From: Streptomyces sp. NBC_01381
Lineage (GTDB): Bacteria > Actinomycetota > Actinomycetes > Streptomycetales > Streptomycetaceae
Length of the DNA stretch: 64,000 nucleotides
Reading direction: 5' to 3'
NCBI RefSeq assembly: GCF_026340305.1
Contig: NZ_JAPEPI010000002.1
Location: forward strand, 1,364,001-1,428,000
Shown: piece by piece, positions 16,527-24,814 of the stretch
How the letters are laid out: every line of letters begins with the position of its first letter
Numbering within the stretch: the first letter of the stretch is position 1
Notes under the pieces: model-generated
Seen by the model: the letters and a program-made list of their open reading frames with translations, nothing else
Told to the model about the DNA's origin: nothing
Database searches by the model: none
Made by a program: the position numbers and the translations under genes

Positions 16527-17252
16527 ATGCTTGTCGCCGCAGCCGTCTGCCCCTGCCCGCCCCTGCTCGTGCCCGAGGTCGCCGCGGGCGCCGCCCCCGA
16601 ACTGGACGCCGCGCGCGCCGCGTGCACGGACGCCATCGGGGTGCTCGCCGCCGCACGGCCCGACCGGCTCGTCGTGGTCGGACCCGCCGAACAGAGCGGG
16701 CGAGGGTGGCATCCGCAGGGGGCCCGTGGGTCCTTCCGCGGCTTCGGAGTGGACCTTGGCGTACGGCTGGGCGCCTCCGCCGGCGAAGCCGCTGACGGCG
16801 CGGCAGAGCGTGCGCTTCCGCCCGCGCTCGCCGTCGCCGGCTGGCTGCTCGGACGCACGCAATGGTCGGCCGCCCCGCTGGACGGTCTCGGCGTGGGGGA
16901 ACCTCTCGGGGCCGAGCGGTGTATTCAAGTCGGAGGGGACATCGCGACGCGGGCGGACCGGGTGGCGCTGCTGGTGATGGGCGACGCCAGCGCGTGCCGC
17001 ACGCTGAAGGCGCCGGGGTATCTGGACGAGCGGGCGGCCGGATTCGACGCGGAGGTCGCGCGTGCGCTGGGTGCCGCGGACGTCGAGGCGCTCAAGGGCC
17101 TGGACGAGCAGCTGGCGTACGAACTGAAGGCGGCGGGCCGGGCGCCGTGGCAGGTGCTCGCGGGCGCGGCCGAGGGCGCGGGCCTGAGCGGCGAGCTGCT
17201 CTACGAGGACGCGCCGTACGGCGTGGGGTACATGGTGGCCGCCTGGTCGTAG
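16527..17252 (+). CDS. Class III extradiol dioxygenase-like (LigB/MEMO fold) protein
   Basis: 241-residue protein beginning MLVAAAVCPCPPLLVPEVAAG, then a stretch ending RPDRLVVVGP, matching actinobacterial proteins annotated as class III extradiol ring-cleavage dioxygenases. The catalytic histidines of true LigB enzymes are not evident: the usual PHAP-type start is PCPP, and HHE-type motifs are absent. Ring cleavage is therefore doubtful. The C-terminus DAPYGVGYMVAAW is conserved-looking. It is convergent with the antitoxin-like pair, with a hairpin between. Confidence 0.65.
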   Translation: MLVAAAVCPCPPLLVPEVAAGAAPELDAARAACTDAIGVLAAARPDRLVVVGPAEQSGRGWHPQGARGSFRGFGVDLGVRLGASAGEAADGAAERALPPALAVAGWLLGRTQWSAAPLDGLGVGEPLGAERCIQVGGDIATRADRVALLVMGDASACRTLKAPGYLDERAAGFDAEVARALGAADVEALKGLDEQLAYELKAAGRAPWQVLAGAAEGAGLSGELLYEDAPYGVGYMVAAWS

Positions 17253-17297
17253 CGGCGGCCCGCTGCGGTCGGCCGAAGCAGCCGTGGACGGCACGGC

Positions 17298-17332
17298 GAC
17301 GGCCGCGGAGCTGATGGCGCTCCGCGGCCGTC
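17298..17332. terminator. Convergent-gene terminator, 13-bp stem
   Basis: Arms 17298-17310 and 17320-17332 (GACGGCCGCGGAG and its complement) with a 9-nt loop lie between the convergent ends at 17252 and 17402. Confidence 0.7.
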
Positions 17333-17401
17333 CGCCGGTGCGGGTCGGTCGATGGCTCGGCCGGTGGTGCCGGGCGGGTGATGCGGCCCGTGACGTGTCC
17401 T

Positions 17402-17692
17402 TCAGGAGGTCGGCGGTGGCGTCGGAGGGGTGGTGCCGCCACCGCCCGCGTGCTTGCCATCGCCCGCGTCCTTGCCGCCGCCGGACGTCCCGGCGAGGCG
17501 GTCCACGGCGTGCTTCGCCTTGCCCGTGCCCGTCTGGATCTTGTCGCTGTACTTGCCCTTGGTCTTGGCGTCGACCACCTTCGCGGCCTTGTCGAGACCG
17601 TGGTCGATCTTGTCCCCGTGCTGTTGCGCGAGTCCTGAGACCTTGTCCTTGGCCGGGGCGAGCTTGTCCTTCAGTTTGTCCAGGAAGCCCAT
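17402..17692 (-). CDS. MT0933/Rv0909-like antitoxin-family protein
   Basis: 96-residue hydrophilic protein. Residues 1-50 (MGFLDKLKDKLAPAKDKV, QQHGDKIDHGLDKAAKVVDAKTKGKYSDKI) match the MT0933-type antitoxin family. The tail is Gly/Pro/Thr-rich. No toxin gene lies next to it; its partner in the operon is an acidic Ala/Glu-rich protein. Streptomyces have many such solitary copies, so a toxin-antitoxin role is unproven. GGAAGG precedes the ATG. Confidence 0.75.
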   Translation of the reverse strand: MGFLDKLKDKLAPAKDKVSGLAQQHGDKIDHGLDKAAKVVDAKTKGKYSDKIQTGTGKAKHAVDRLAGTSGGGKDAGDGKHAGGGGTTPPTPPPTS

Positions 17693-17716
17693 CGTTACCT
17701 TCCCTCACTGGGCGAG

Positions 17717-18064
17717 CTACTTGCGGGCGCCTTCGCCGGCCTCGCTGTCGGCGGCCTCGCCCGCGGACTGCTGCTTCGGGATCTCCACACCCTCGGCGGC
17801 GGCCGCATCCGCGCTCTCGGCCTGCGCCTCGGCTTCGGGCTCGGTGTCGTCCGTGGCGGCGGAGGTGGCCTTGTCGTCGACCTTGCCTTCGGCCTTGTCG
17901 TCGGCCTGTTCCTCGGCCTGGTCCTTGGCCTCCGCCCCGGTCCCGGCCTCGGAAGTCTCCTCGGCCGCGGCCGGATCGGCCGTCAGGGTGTCGGCCGCCG
18001 CCTCAGTTGTCGACGCCTCTTCCGAATCCTTGGACTTCCTGCGGAACCGTGAAAAAACACCCAT
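17717..18064 (-). CDS. Acidic Ala/Glu/Asp-rich hypothetical protein
   Basis: 115-residue protein: a short basic head (MGVFSRFRRKSKD), then a highly acidic, Ala-rich, probably disordered body with repeated AE, AD and EAA runs. GGAG lies five bases before ATG 18064. It lies 24 bases upstream of the antitoxin-like gene, so the two are co-transcribed. The basic head could bind membrane or nucleic acid. No known family. Confidence 0.65.
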   Translation of the reverse strand: MGVFSRFRRKSKDSEEASTTEAAADTLTADPAAAEETSEAGTGAEAKDQAEEQADDKAEGKVDDKATSAATDDTEPEAEAQAESADAAAAEGVEIPKQQSAGEAADSEAGEGARK

Positions 18065-18234
18065 AACTACTCCATACGTTACTCGTGTGGGCGAAATGCC
18101 GTGCCGCCCGGTGCGCCCTGTTGCGCCACCCGGGTCACCGGTCCTCGAAACCGGCGGCCGGAACCTCGCAACAGGCAACGACCCCGGACCAGGGGCGTCA
18201 CGTAACTCGTTCGGGAAGTGGCCGAGAGGTTTGC

Positions 18235-18240
18235 GAGACT
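18235..18240 (+). promoter_or_regulatory. -10 element of miaA (leaderless type)
   Basis: GAGACT, preceded by TTGC, ends six bases before GTG 18247 and fits a leaderless miaA transcript. Confidence 0.4.
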
Positions 18241-18246
18241 GGGGCG

Positions 18247-19185
18247 GTGAGTAGCGCAGCTCCCGCCCCGCGGGTCATCGCCGTTGTCGGTCCGACCGCG
18301 GCAGGAAAGTCCGATCTGGGCGTATTTCTCGCCCAGCGTCTCGGCGGCGAAGTCGTCAACGCCGACTCCATGCAGCTCTACAGAGGGATGGACATCGGGA
18401 CCGCAAAGCTGACGCTCGAAGAGCGCGACGGAGTGCCGCACCACCTCCTCGACATCTGGGACGTCACGGAGGCGGCGAGTGTCGCCGAGTACCAGAAGCT
18501 GGCCCGCGCCGAGATCGACCGTCTCCTCGCCGCGGGGCGCTGGCCGATCCTGGTCGGCGGCTCCGGGCTCTACGTCAGGGGAGCCGTCGACCAACTCGAG
18601 TTCCCCGGCACCGACCCCGCCGTAAGGGTCCGCCTGGAGGAGGAACTGGAGCTGCGCGGCTCCGGAGAGCTGCACGCCCGCCTCGCCGCCGCCGACCCCG
18701 GAGCGGCGCAGGCCATCCTGCCCAGCAACGGCCGCCGGATCGTCCGCGCCCTCGAGGTCATCGAGATCACCGGCAAGCCCTTCACCGCCAACCTCCCCAG
18801 CCACGAATCCGTCTACGACACCGTCCAGATCGGCGTGGATGTCGCCCGCCCCGAACTCGACGAACGGATCGCCACGCGCGTGGACCGCATGTGGGAGGCC
18901 GGCCTCGTCGACGAGGTGCGTGCCCTGGAGGCCGTGGGTCTGCGCGAGGGGCGTACTGCGTCGCGTGCGCTCGGGTATCAGCAGGTGCTCGCGGCGCTCG
19001 CGGGGGAGTGCACCGATGACGAAGCGCGCGCCGAGACCGTGCGCGCCACCAAGCGCTTCGCGCGCCGCCAGGACTCGTGGTTCCGCCGCGATCCGCGCGT
19101 GCACTGGCTCAGCGGTGCGGTGGCCGATCGGGGGGAACTCCCGGCACAGGCACTGACGTTGGTCGAACGAGCGGTCACAGCCTGA
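18247..19185 (+). CDS. miaA: tRNA dimethylallyltransferase MiaA
   Basis: 312-residue enzyme that transfers dimethylallyl to A37 of tRNAs reading UNN codons, the substrate of MiaB. It has P-loop GPTAAGKSD at about 15-23, NADSMQLYRGMDIGTAK, HHLLDIWD, LVGGSGLYVR and the C-terminal AxRYAxRQxxWFRR-like segment RATKRFARRQDSWFRRD. GTG 18247 places the P-loop at the family's usual distance; longer in-frame starts reach into upstream non-conserved DNA. Confidence 0.95.
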   Translation: MSSAAPAPRVIAVVGPTAAGKSDLGVFLAQRLGGEVVNADSMQLYRGMDIGTAKLTLEERDGVPHHLLDIWDVTEAASVAEYQKLARAEIDRLLAAGRWPILVGGSGLYVRGAVDQLEFPGTDPAVRVRLEEELELRGSGELHARLAAADPGAAQAILPSNGRRIVRALEVIEITGKPFTANLPSHESVYDTVQIGVDVARPELDERIATRVDRMWEAGLVDEVRALEAVGLREGRTASRALGYQQVLAALAGECTDDEARAETVRATKRFARRQDSWFRRDPRVHWLSGAVADRGELPAQALTLVERAVTA

Positions 19186-19286
19186 TCACGTGATGGCATC
19201 GGGACGCTCCGGCGGTCATCCCGGCCCCTGGCGCCGTGCCATCATCGACCATCGATCGACCAGTGGAGTCCGGAGTGGGAGGGCGG

Positions 19287-19748
19287 ATGGCGATGGAGGC
19301 CGGCCCTCGTGACACCGCACATGACGGCGGCGAGCTGACCCCCGACGGGCCCGACGCGGCGCTTGACGGCGTCACCGATGACGGGCCCGGCGCGGACGAG
19401 ATGGCCGCCGCCGAGGTCGAGGTCGAACTCCGCCCGCAGCGTCGGCTGCGCATCTGGCAGCTCGCGCCGATCGTCGTCCTCGCCGCGGCGGGCTCGCTGA
19501 TGTTCGCCTTCCCGCTGGCCTTCGAGTTCGGTGACGGCGGTGCCGTCGTCGCGATGCTCGGACTCCTGATCAGCTGCTGCGCGGCGGGCTGGGGAATGAT
19601 GGCCGCGCGCCGCGTCGGGCACACCTGGCCGGGGCTGCCCGAGCGTGGTTCCGGTAAGCGCCCCGACTGGCGCGTCGTCTCCGCGTACGCCCTGGTGTTC
19701 CTGGCCGCCGCGGTCCTCGCCGTATGGCGGGTCGCGCGCCTTCGCTGA
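19287..19748 (+). CDS. Small membrane protein, unknown
   Basis: 153-residue protein: an acidic N-terminus of about 65 residues, then about three hydrophobic helices (LAPIVVLAAAGSLMFAFPLAF, VVAMLGLLISCCAAGWGMMAA, VVSAYALVFLAAAVLAVWRVA). GGGAGGG precedes ATG 19287 by a few bases, preferred over the GTG at 19236. It lies between miaA and dapF. No family recognised. Confidence 0.7.
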   Translation: MAMEAGPRDTAHDGGELTPDGPDAALDGVTDDGPGADEMAAAEVEVELRPQRRLRIWQLAPIVVLAAAGSLMFAFPLAFEFGDGGAVVAMLGLLISCCAAGWGMMAARRVGHTWPGLPERGSGKRPDWRVVSAYALVFLAAAVLAVWRVARLR

Positions 19749-19811
19749 CGGCGTCGTACGAGGTCAGGGCCTATCCGGCGACCGCCGGGGCAGAGTGTCG
19801 TAGCCACCCCG

Positions 19812-19817
19812 TACGAT
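19812..19817 (+). promoter_or_regulatory. -10 element of dapF
   Basis: TACGAT ends six bases before the dapF ATG at 19824. The intervening CGAGGA could also act as a weak ribosome site. Confidence 0.4.
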
Positions 19818-19823
19818 CGAGGA

Positions 19824-20738
19824 ATGAGCACGCGGATCGCTTTCCTCAAGGGGCATGGGACCGAGAACGACTTCGTGATCGTCCCCGACCCCGACAACGC
19901 CATCGAGCTGTCCCCGGCCGCCGTCGCCGCCCTGTGCGACCGCCGCGCGGGCATCGGGGGCGACGGTCTGCTGCACGTCGTGCGGTCCGCGGCGCACCCC
20001 GAGGCACAGCATCTGGCGGACCGGGCCGAGTGGTTCATGGACTACCGCAACGGCGACGGTTCGATCGCCGAGATGTGCGGCAACGGAGTGCGCGTCTTCG
20101 CCCGCTACCTGCAGCGCGCGGGACATGCCGGCGAGGGTGATCTGGCCGTCGCGACCCGTGGCGGCGTGAAGACCGTGCACATCGCCAAGGCCGAGGCCGG
20201 CGGGGACATCACCGTGGGCATGGGCAAGGCGATCCTCCCCGAAGGGGACGTCACCGTCTCCGTGGCCGGCCACCACTGGCCCGAGCGCGACCTGGACGTG
20301 GCCGACCACCTCTGGCCGGCGCGCAACGTGAACATGGGCAATCCGCACGCCGTGGCCTTCGTGGACGACCTCGACGAGGCGGGCGCCCTGCTCGCCCCGC
20401 CGCCCTTCAGCCCGGCGTCCGCGTACCCGGGCGGCGTGAACGTCGAGTTCGTGGTCGACCGAGGCCCGAACCACGTCGCCATGCGCGTCCACGAGCGCGG
20501 CGCGGGCGAGACCCGCTCGTGCGGCACGGGCGCGTGCGCCGTGGCCGTGGCCGCCGCCCGCAGGGACGGCGTGGACCCGTCGGCCACCGGCACGCCGGTG
20601 ACGTACACCGTAGACCTGCCCGGCGGGCGCCTGGTGATCACCGAGCGCCCCGACGGCGAGATCGAGATGACCGGCCCCGCAGTGATCGTCGCCGAAGGCG
20701 ACATCGACGCGGACTGGCTCGAAACAGTAATCCCGTGA
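19824..20738 (+). CDS. dapF: Diaminopimelate epimerase DapF
   Basis: 304-residue enzyme converting LL- to meso-diaminopimelate for lysine and cross-linking precursors; Streptomyces walls use the LL form, so epimerase here chiefly feeds lysine. Start FLKGHGTENDFVIV, catalytic Cys in AEMCGNGVRVFARY and the second in GETRSCGTGACAVAVA, spaced as in the family, plus the NMGNPHAVAF motif. Both catalytic cysteines are present. ATG 19824 matches the family start. Confidence 0.96.
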   Translation: MSTRIAFLKGHGTENDFVIVPDPDNAIELSPAAVAALCDRRAGIGGDGLLHVVRSAAHPEAQHLADRAEWFMDYRNGDGSIAEMCGNGVRVFARYLQRAGHAGEGDLAVATRGGVKTVHIAKAEAGGDITVGMGKAILPEGDVTVSVAGHHWPERDLDVADHLWPARNVNMGNPHAVAFVDDLDEAGALLAPPPFSPASAYPGGVNVEFVVDRGPNHVAMRVHERGAGETRSCGTGACAVAVAAARRDGVDPSATGTPVTYTVDLPGGRLVITERPDGEIEMTGPAVIVAEGDIDADWLETVIP

Positions 20739-20880
20739 ACTGTCGCTCGAATGGGTGATCCGTTTCACGCTCGGCGAGAGGCGGTCAGCGGCGCGTGATG
20801 GGCTCGGTAGCATCAAGCACCGGCCCGGACGGACCATGCTGTCGTCCGCTCACCGCCGGTCGGAGCAGCCGGAGGTGCCC

Positions 20881-23025
20881 ATGAGTGCGGAGGCCACAAA
20901 CCCTGCGATGCCTGGTCCCGTGACGCCCGGAGCACAGCGCAGGCGCGGTCGCCCGCGGCTTGACCTGCGCAGGCTCGGCCGGGCGGCCCTCATGGGAGGG
21001 GCCACGCGTGACCGGCTTCCGGACGCGATCGGCCATGTGGCGGAAGCCCATCGCGCCCACTACCCGGACGCGGACCTGGAGCCGCTGCGCCGCGCGTGGG
21101 TCCTCGCCGAGTCCTCCCACCGCGGCCAGATGCGCAAAAGCGGTGAGCCGTACATCACACATCCGCTCGCAGTGACGCTGATCCTCGCCCAACTGGGCGC
21201 GGAAATCACGACTTTGACCGCGTCGCTGCTCCACGACACCGTCGAGGACACGGATGTGACGCTCGATCAGGTGCGTACGGAGTTCGGCGACGACGTCTGC
21301 TATCTGGTCGACGGCGTCACCAAGCTCGAGAAGGTCGACTACGGAGCGGCCGCCGAGCCGGAGACCTTCCGCAAGATGCTCGTCGCCACCGGCAACGACG
21401 TACGCGTGATGTCGATCAAGCTCGCCGACCGTCTGCACAACATGCGCACGCTCGGCGTCATGCGCCCCGAGAAACAGGCGCGGATCGCCAAGGTGACCCG
21501 GGACGTGCTGATTCCGCTCGCCGAACGGCTCGGCGTACAGGCGCTCAAGACCGAGCTGGAAGACCTCGTCTTCGCGATCCTCCACCCGGAGGAGTACGAG
21601 CAGGTCAAGTCACTGATCGCGGCCGACGCCGAGCGGGAGGGCGACCCGCTGGAGGAGACGGCCGACGACGTACGAGGAGTGCTGCGCGAGGCCGGCATCA
21701 CCGCCGAAGTCCTCATCAGGCCACGGCACTTCGTCTCCGTCCACCGTGTGCACCGCAAGCGCGGCGAGCTGCGCGCGGCGGACTTCGGGCGGCTCCTGGT
21801 GCTGGTGAACGAGGACGCGGACTGCTACGGCGTCCTCGGCGAGCTGCACACATGCTTCACGCCGGTCGTCTCGGAGTTCAAGGACTTCATCGCCGTACCG
21901 AAGTTCAACCTGTACCAGTCACTGCACACCGCCGTGGCCCGCCCCGACGGCGAGGTCGCCGAAGTCCTCATCCGTACGCACCAGATGCACAACGTGGCCG
22001 AAGCGGGCGTCGTCGCCCTGCGCAATCCCTACGCTCCTCCTTCGGAGGAGCAGTCCGACTCCGCTTCCGGTGACGCCGTGGACGACGGTGAGCGCGCCGA
22101 CCCGACCCGGCCCGGCTGGCTCTCCCGGCTCCTCGACTGGCAGCAGGCGGCCCCCGACCCGGACACGTTCTGGTCCACGCTGCGCGAGGACCTCGCCCAG
22201 GACCGGGAGATCGCCGTCTTCCGCCCCGACGGCGGCACGCTCGGACTGCCGGCGGGCGCGACGTGTGTGGACGCCGCCTACGCCCAGTACGGCGAGGACG
22301 CCCACGCCTGTATCGGCGCGCGCGTCAACGGCCGCCTGGCGACGCTCAGCACGGTCCTGCGGGACGGTGACACGGTGCAGCTGCTCATGGGGCAGGACGT
22401 GGCGTCCGGGCCCTCACGGGAGTGGCTCGACCACGCCCGCACCCCGGCCGCCCGGATCGCCATCCGGCGCTGGCTCACCAGTCACCCCGCGCCCACCTCT
22501 CAGGCCGCTCCGCCAGAGCAGCCGGCGCCCGCGCCCCCGCAGCAGCCCGCCGACTTCCCCCGCCCCGCCGCGGCGAACGCCGTCGTGGACCGGGAGGGCG
22601 CGAGCGTCCGCCTCGCGGGCTGCTGTACGCCCGTACCGCCCGACGAGGTGACCGCCTTCGCCGTGCGCGGCGGCGTCGTGACCGTGCACCGCGTCGAGTG
22701 CCCCGCGGTCGCGCGCATGAAGGAAGTGGGGCGCGCGGAGGTCGGAGTGCGCTGGGGGGACAGCGCGGGGTGCCGGGTGACGCTGACCGCCGAGTCGTTC
22801 GGGCGGGCGCATCTGCTGGCCGACCTCACCGAAGCCATCGCCCTGGAGGGCGTCGAGATCATGTCGGCGACCGTCGAGCCGCCGAGCCAGCAGCGTGTGC
22901 GCCACACGTACACGCTGCAACTCCCGGACGCGGCAGGCCTGCCCGGCCTGATGCGGGCGATGCGCGCGGTGCCCGGCGTATACGACGTGAGCCGTGCGCA
23001 GCATCCGGCGGCGGCCACTTCGTAG
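20881..23025 (+). CDS. rshA: RelA/SpoT homologue RshA
   Basis: 714-residue long RSH protein, by order of genes the rshA type rather than relA. The HD hydrolase domain is intact (YITHPLAV, LLHDTVEDTDV, IKLADRLHNMRTL). The synthetase domain is eroded: the RxKxxxSIxxKM-type loop reads RPRHFVSVHRVHRK, the DxxGxRVI segment reads ADFGRLLVLV, EVQIRT is EVLIRT, and the AEYGIAAHW motif is AEAGVVALR. FKDFIAVPKFNLYQSLHT remains. A TGS domain and a C-terminal ACT domain follow. It is likely a (p)ppGpp hydrolase with weak or conditional synthesis; S. coelicolor RshA was reported as a conditional synthetase. GGAGGTG precedes ATG 20881. Confidence 0.9.
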   Translation: MSAEATNPAMPGPVTPGAQRRRGRPRLDLRRLGRAALMGGATRDRLPDAIGHVAEAHRAHYPDADLEPLRRAWVLAESSHRGQMRKSGEPYITHPLAVTLILAQLGAEITTLTASLLHDTVEDTDVTLDQVRTEFGDDVCYLVDGVTKLEKVDYGAAAEPETFRKMLVATGNDVRVMSIKLADRLHNMRTLGVMRPEKQARIAKVTRDVLIPLAERLGVQALKTELEDLVFAILHPEEYEQVKSLIAADAEREGDPLEETADDVRGVLREAGITAEVLIRPRHFVSVHRVHRKRGELRAADFGRLLVLVNEDADCYGVLGELHTCFTPVVSEFKDFIAVPKFNLYQSLHTAVARPDGEVAEVLIRTHQMHNVAEAGVVALRNPYAPPSEEQSDSASGDAVDDGERADPTRPGWLSRLLDWQQAAPDPDTFWSTLREDLAQDREIAVFRPDGGTLGLPAGATCVDAAYAQYGEDAHACIGARVNGRLATLSTVLRDGDTVQLLMGQDVASGPSREWLDHARTPAARIAIRRWLTSHPAPTSQAAPPEQPAPAPPQQPADFPRPAAANAVVDREGASVRLAGCCTPVPPDEVTAFAVRGGVVTVHRVECPAVARMKEVGRAEVGVRWGDSAGCRVTLTAESFGRAHLLADLTEAIALEGVEIMSATVEPPSQQRVRHTYTLQLPDAAGLPGLMRAMRAVPGVYDVSRAQHPAAATS

Positions 23026-23030
23026 CGGGC

Positions 23031-23054
23031 GGCAGACGCCAATCGGCGTCTGCC
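23031..23054 (+). terminator. Hairpin after rshA, 10-bp stem
   Basis: Arms 23031-23040 and 23045-23054 (GGCAGACGCC and its complement) with an AATC loop begin six bases after the rshA stop. Confidence 0.65.
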
Positions 23055-23146
23055 CGACGGCCGCCGGGGAGGCATCCGAGACTCGTTCGGGTGGCATGGC
23101 GCGCGCCGACACCGGTGTCGAAGCCCCGCGCTGATAGCGGTGGTTC

Positions 23147-24643
23147 ATGCTGCTCACCCCCCGGGTCAAGGCCGCACGGCCGAAGACCCTCCGCATCGCG
23201 ACCGCGCTCCTTGCCGCGGTCACCTCCGCCACCCTGCTCGCCGCGAGCGCGCCGTCACCGGCCACTCCACTCGGCATCGGCGACCCGCTCTTCCCGCACC
23301 TGGGGAACCCCGGGTACGACGTCGCTTCGTACGACATCTCCTTCGACTATCGCGGCGACAACAAGAAGCCGCTCGAAGCCATGACGGTGATCGACGCCCG
23401 CGTGACGTCCCCACTGGAGCGGGTCAATCTCGACTTCGCGCACGGCAAGGTCCGCTCCGTCGCCCTCAACGGCGCACCCGCCCGCTTCGCCTCCACCGGT
23501 GAGGACCTGGTCGTGACGCCGCAGCGGCCGCTCGGCCAGGGCGACTGGATGCGGATCACCATCCGCCACACCAGCGATCCCACACCCGGGAAGAACCAGG
23601 AAGGCGGCTGGGTGCGCACGGAGGACGGGCTCGCCATGGCCAATCAGGCCGATGTCGGGCACCTGGTCTTCCCGTGCAACGACCACCCCGCGGACAAGGC
23701 GCGCTTCACGTTCCATGTGACGGCCCCCAAGGGACTCACCGCCGTCGCGAACGGCCTCCCCATGGGGCAGACGCGGAACGCGGGCAGCACCACCTGGGCC
23801 TACCGATCCCACCACCCGATGGCGACCGAACTGGCCCAGGTGTCCATCGGCCGCTCCTCCGTAGTGCACCGCTCCGGGCCGCACGGTCTCCCCGTACGCG
23901 ATGTGGTGCCCACCAAGGACCGCCAGAAGTTGGAGCGCTGGCTGGAGAAGACGCCGGACCAGATCGGCTGGATGGAGGAGAAGGTCGGCCGCTACCCCTT
24001 CGAGACGTACGGCGTGCTGATCGCCGGGGCGCGGACCGGCTTCGAACTGGAGACGCAGACACTCTCTCTCTTCGAGAGAGACCTGTTCACACGGCCCGAG
24101 TTCCCCGAGTGGTACGTGGACTCGATCATGGTGCATGAGCTGGCGCACCAGTGGTTCGGCGACAGCGTGAGCCCGCGGTCCTGGTCCGATCTGTGGCTCA
24201 ACGAAGGCCACGCCACCTGGTACGAGGCACTCTTCGCCGAGGAGAAGTCGGGGAAGCCGGGGGCGTCGCTCAAGAAGCGGATGCAGGAGGCCTACCGGCA
24301 GTCGGACGTCTGGCGTGCGGCCGGCGGGCCGCCCGCGGCTCCGAAGAAGCCCGCGCCGGGGCAGAAGATCAGCATCTTCCGCCCTGTCGTGTACGACGGC
24401 AGCGCCCTGGTCCTCTACGCGCTCCGGCAGGAGATCGGGAAGGACGCCTTCGACCGCCTTGAGCGGGAGTGGGTGCGCACCTACCGGGACGGGAACGCGG
24501 CCACCGCGGACTTCGTGCGCCTCGCCTCCGAGAGCGCGGGGCGCGACCTGGGCGGATTCCTCGACGCCTGGCTGTACGGCGCGAAGACGCCGCCGATGCC
24601 CGGGCATCCGGACTGGCGTAAGGCCGCTCCCGCCGGGAAATAA
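23147..24643 (+). CDS. Secreted M1-family zinc metallopeptidase
   Basis: 498-residue protein with an N-terminal export signal (about 15-37, LRIATALLAAVTSATLLAASAPS). The catalytic domain has HELAHQWFGD (zinc His and catalytic Glu) and the third ligand Glu in WLNEGHATWYEALF. The upstream substrate region (FELETQTLSLF) replaces the GAMEN of cytosolic aminopeptidase N with a shorter variant. Length and order fit the short actinobacterial M1 peptidases (two domains, no ERAP1-like tail). It is probably an extracellular aminopeptidase. No strong ribosome site before ATG 23147. Confidence 0.88.
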   Translation: MLLTPRVKAARPKTLRIATALLAAVTSATLLAASAPSPATPLGIGDPLFPHLGNPGYDVASYDISFDYRGDNKKPLEAMTVIDARVTSPLERVNLDFAHGKVRSVALNGAPARFASTGEDLVVTPQRPLGQGDWMRITIRHTSDPTPGKNQEGGWVRTEDGLAMANQADVGHLVFPCNDHPADKARFTFHVTAPKGLTAVANGLPMGQTRNAGSTTWAYRSHHPMATELAQVSIGRSSVVHRSGPHGLPVRDVVPTKDRQKLERWLEKTPDQIGWMEEKVGRYPFETYGVLIAGARTGFELETQTLSLFERDLFTRPEFPEWYVDSIMVHELAHQWFGDSVSPRSWSDLWLNEGHATWYEALFAEEKSGKPGASLKKRMQEAYRQSDVWRAAGGPPAAPKKPAPGQKISIFRPVVYDGSALVLYALRQEIGKDAFDRLEREWVRTYRDGNAATADFVRLASESAGRDLGGFLDAWLYGAKTPPMPGHPDWRKAAPAGK

Positions 24644-24814
24644 CCCATGTGACGAGACGGGCCGTTCCGTGCAACCATCTTCTGGTCGGCGTCGCGGCCC
24701 GTTCGGGAGAACCCTTCGGGGGAATCTCAGGGTCGACGCGGGTCGGCCCGGGGAATCCCGGGACGGCCCCGAGCGTTGACGACTATGACGGAATCCCATC
24801 GACGTAAGGATCCA

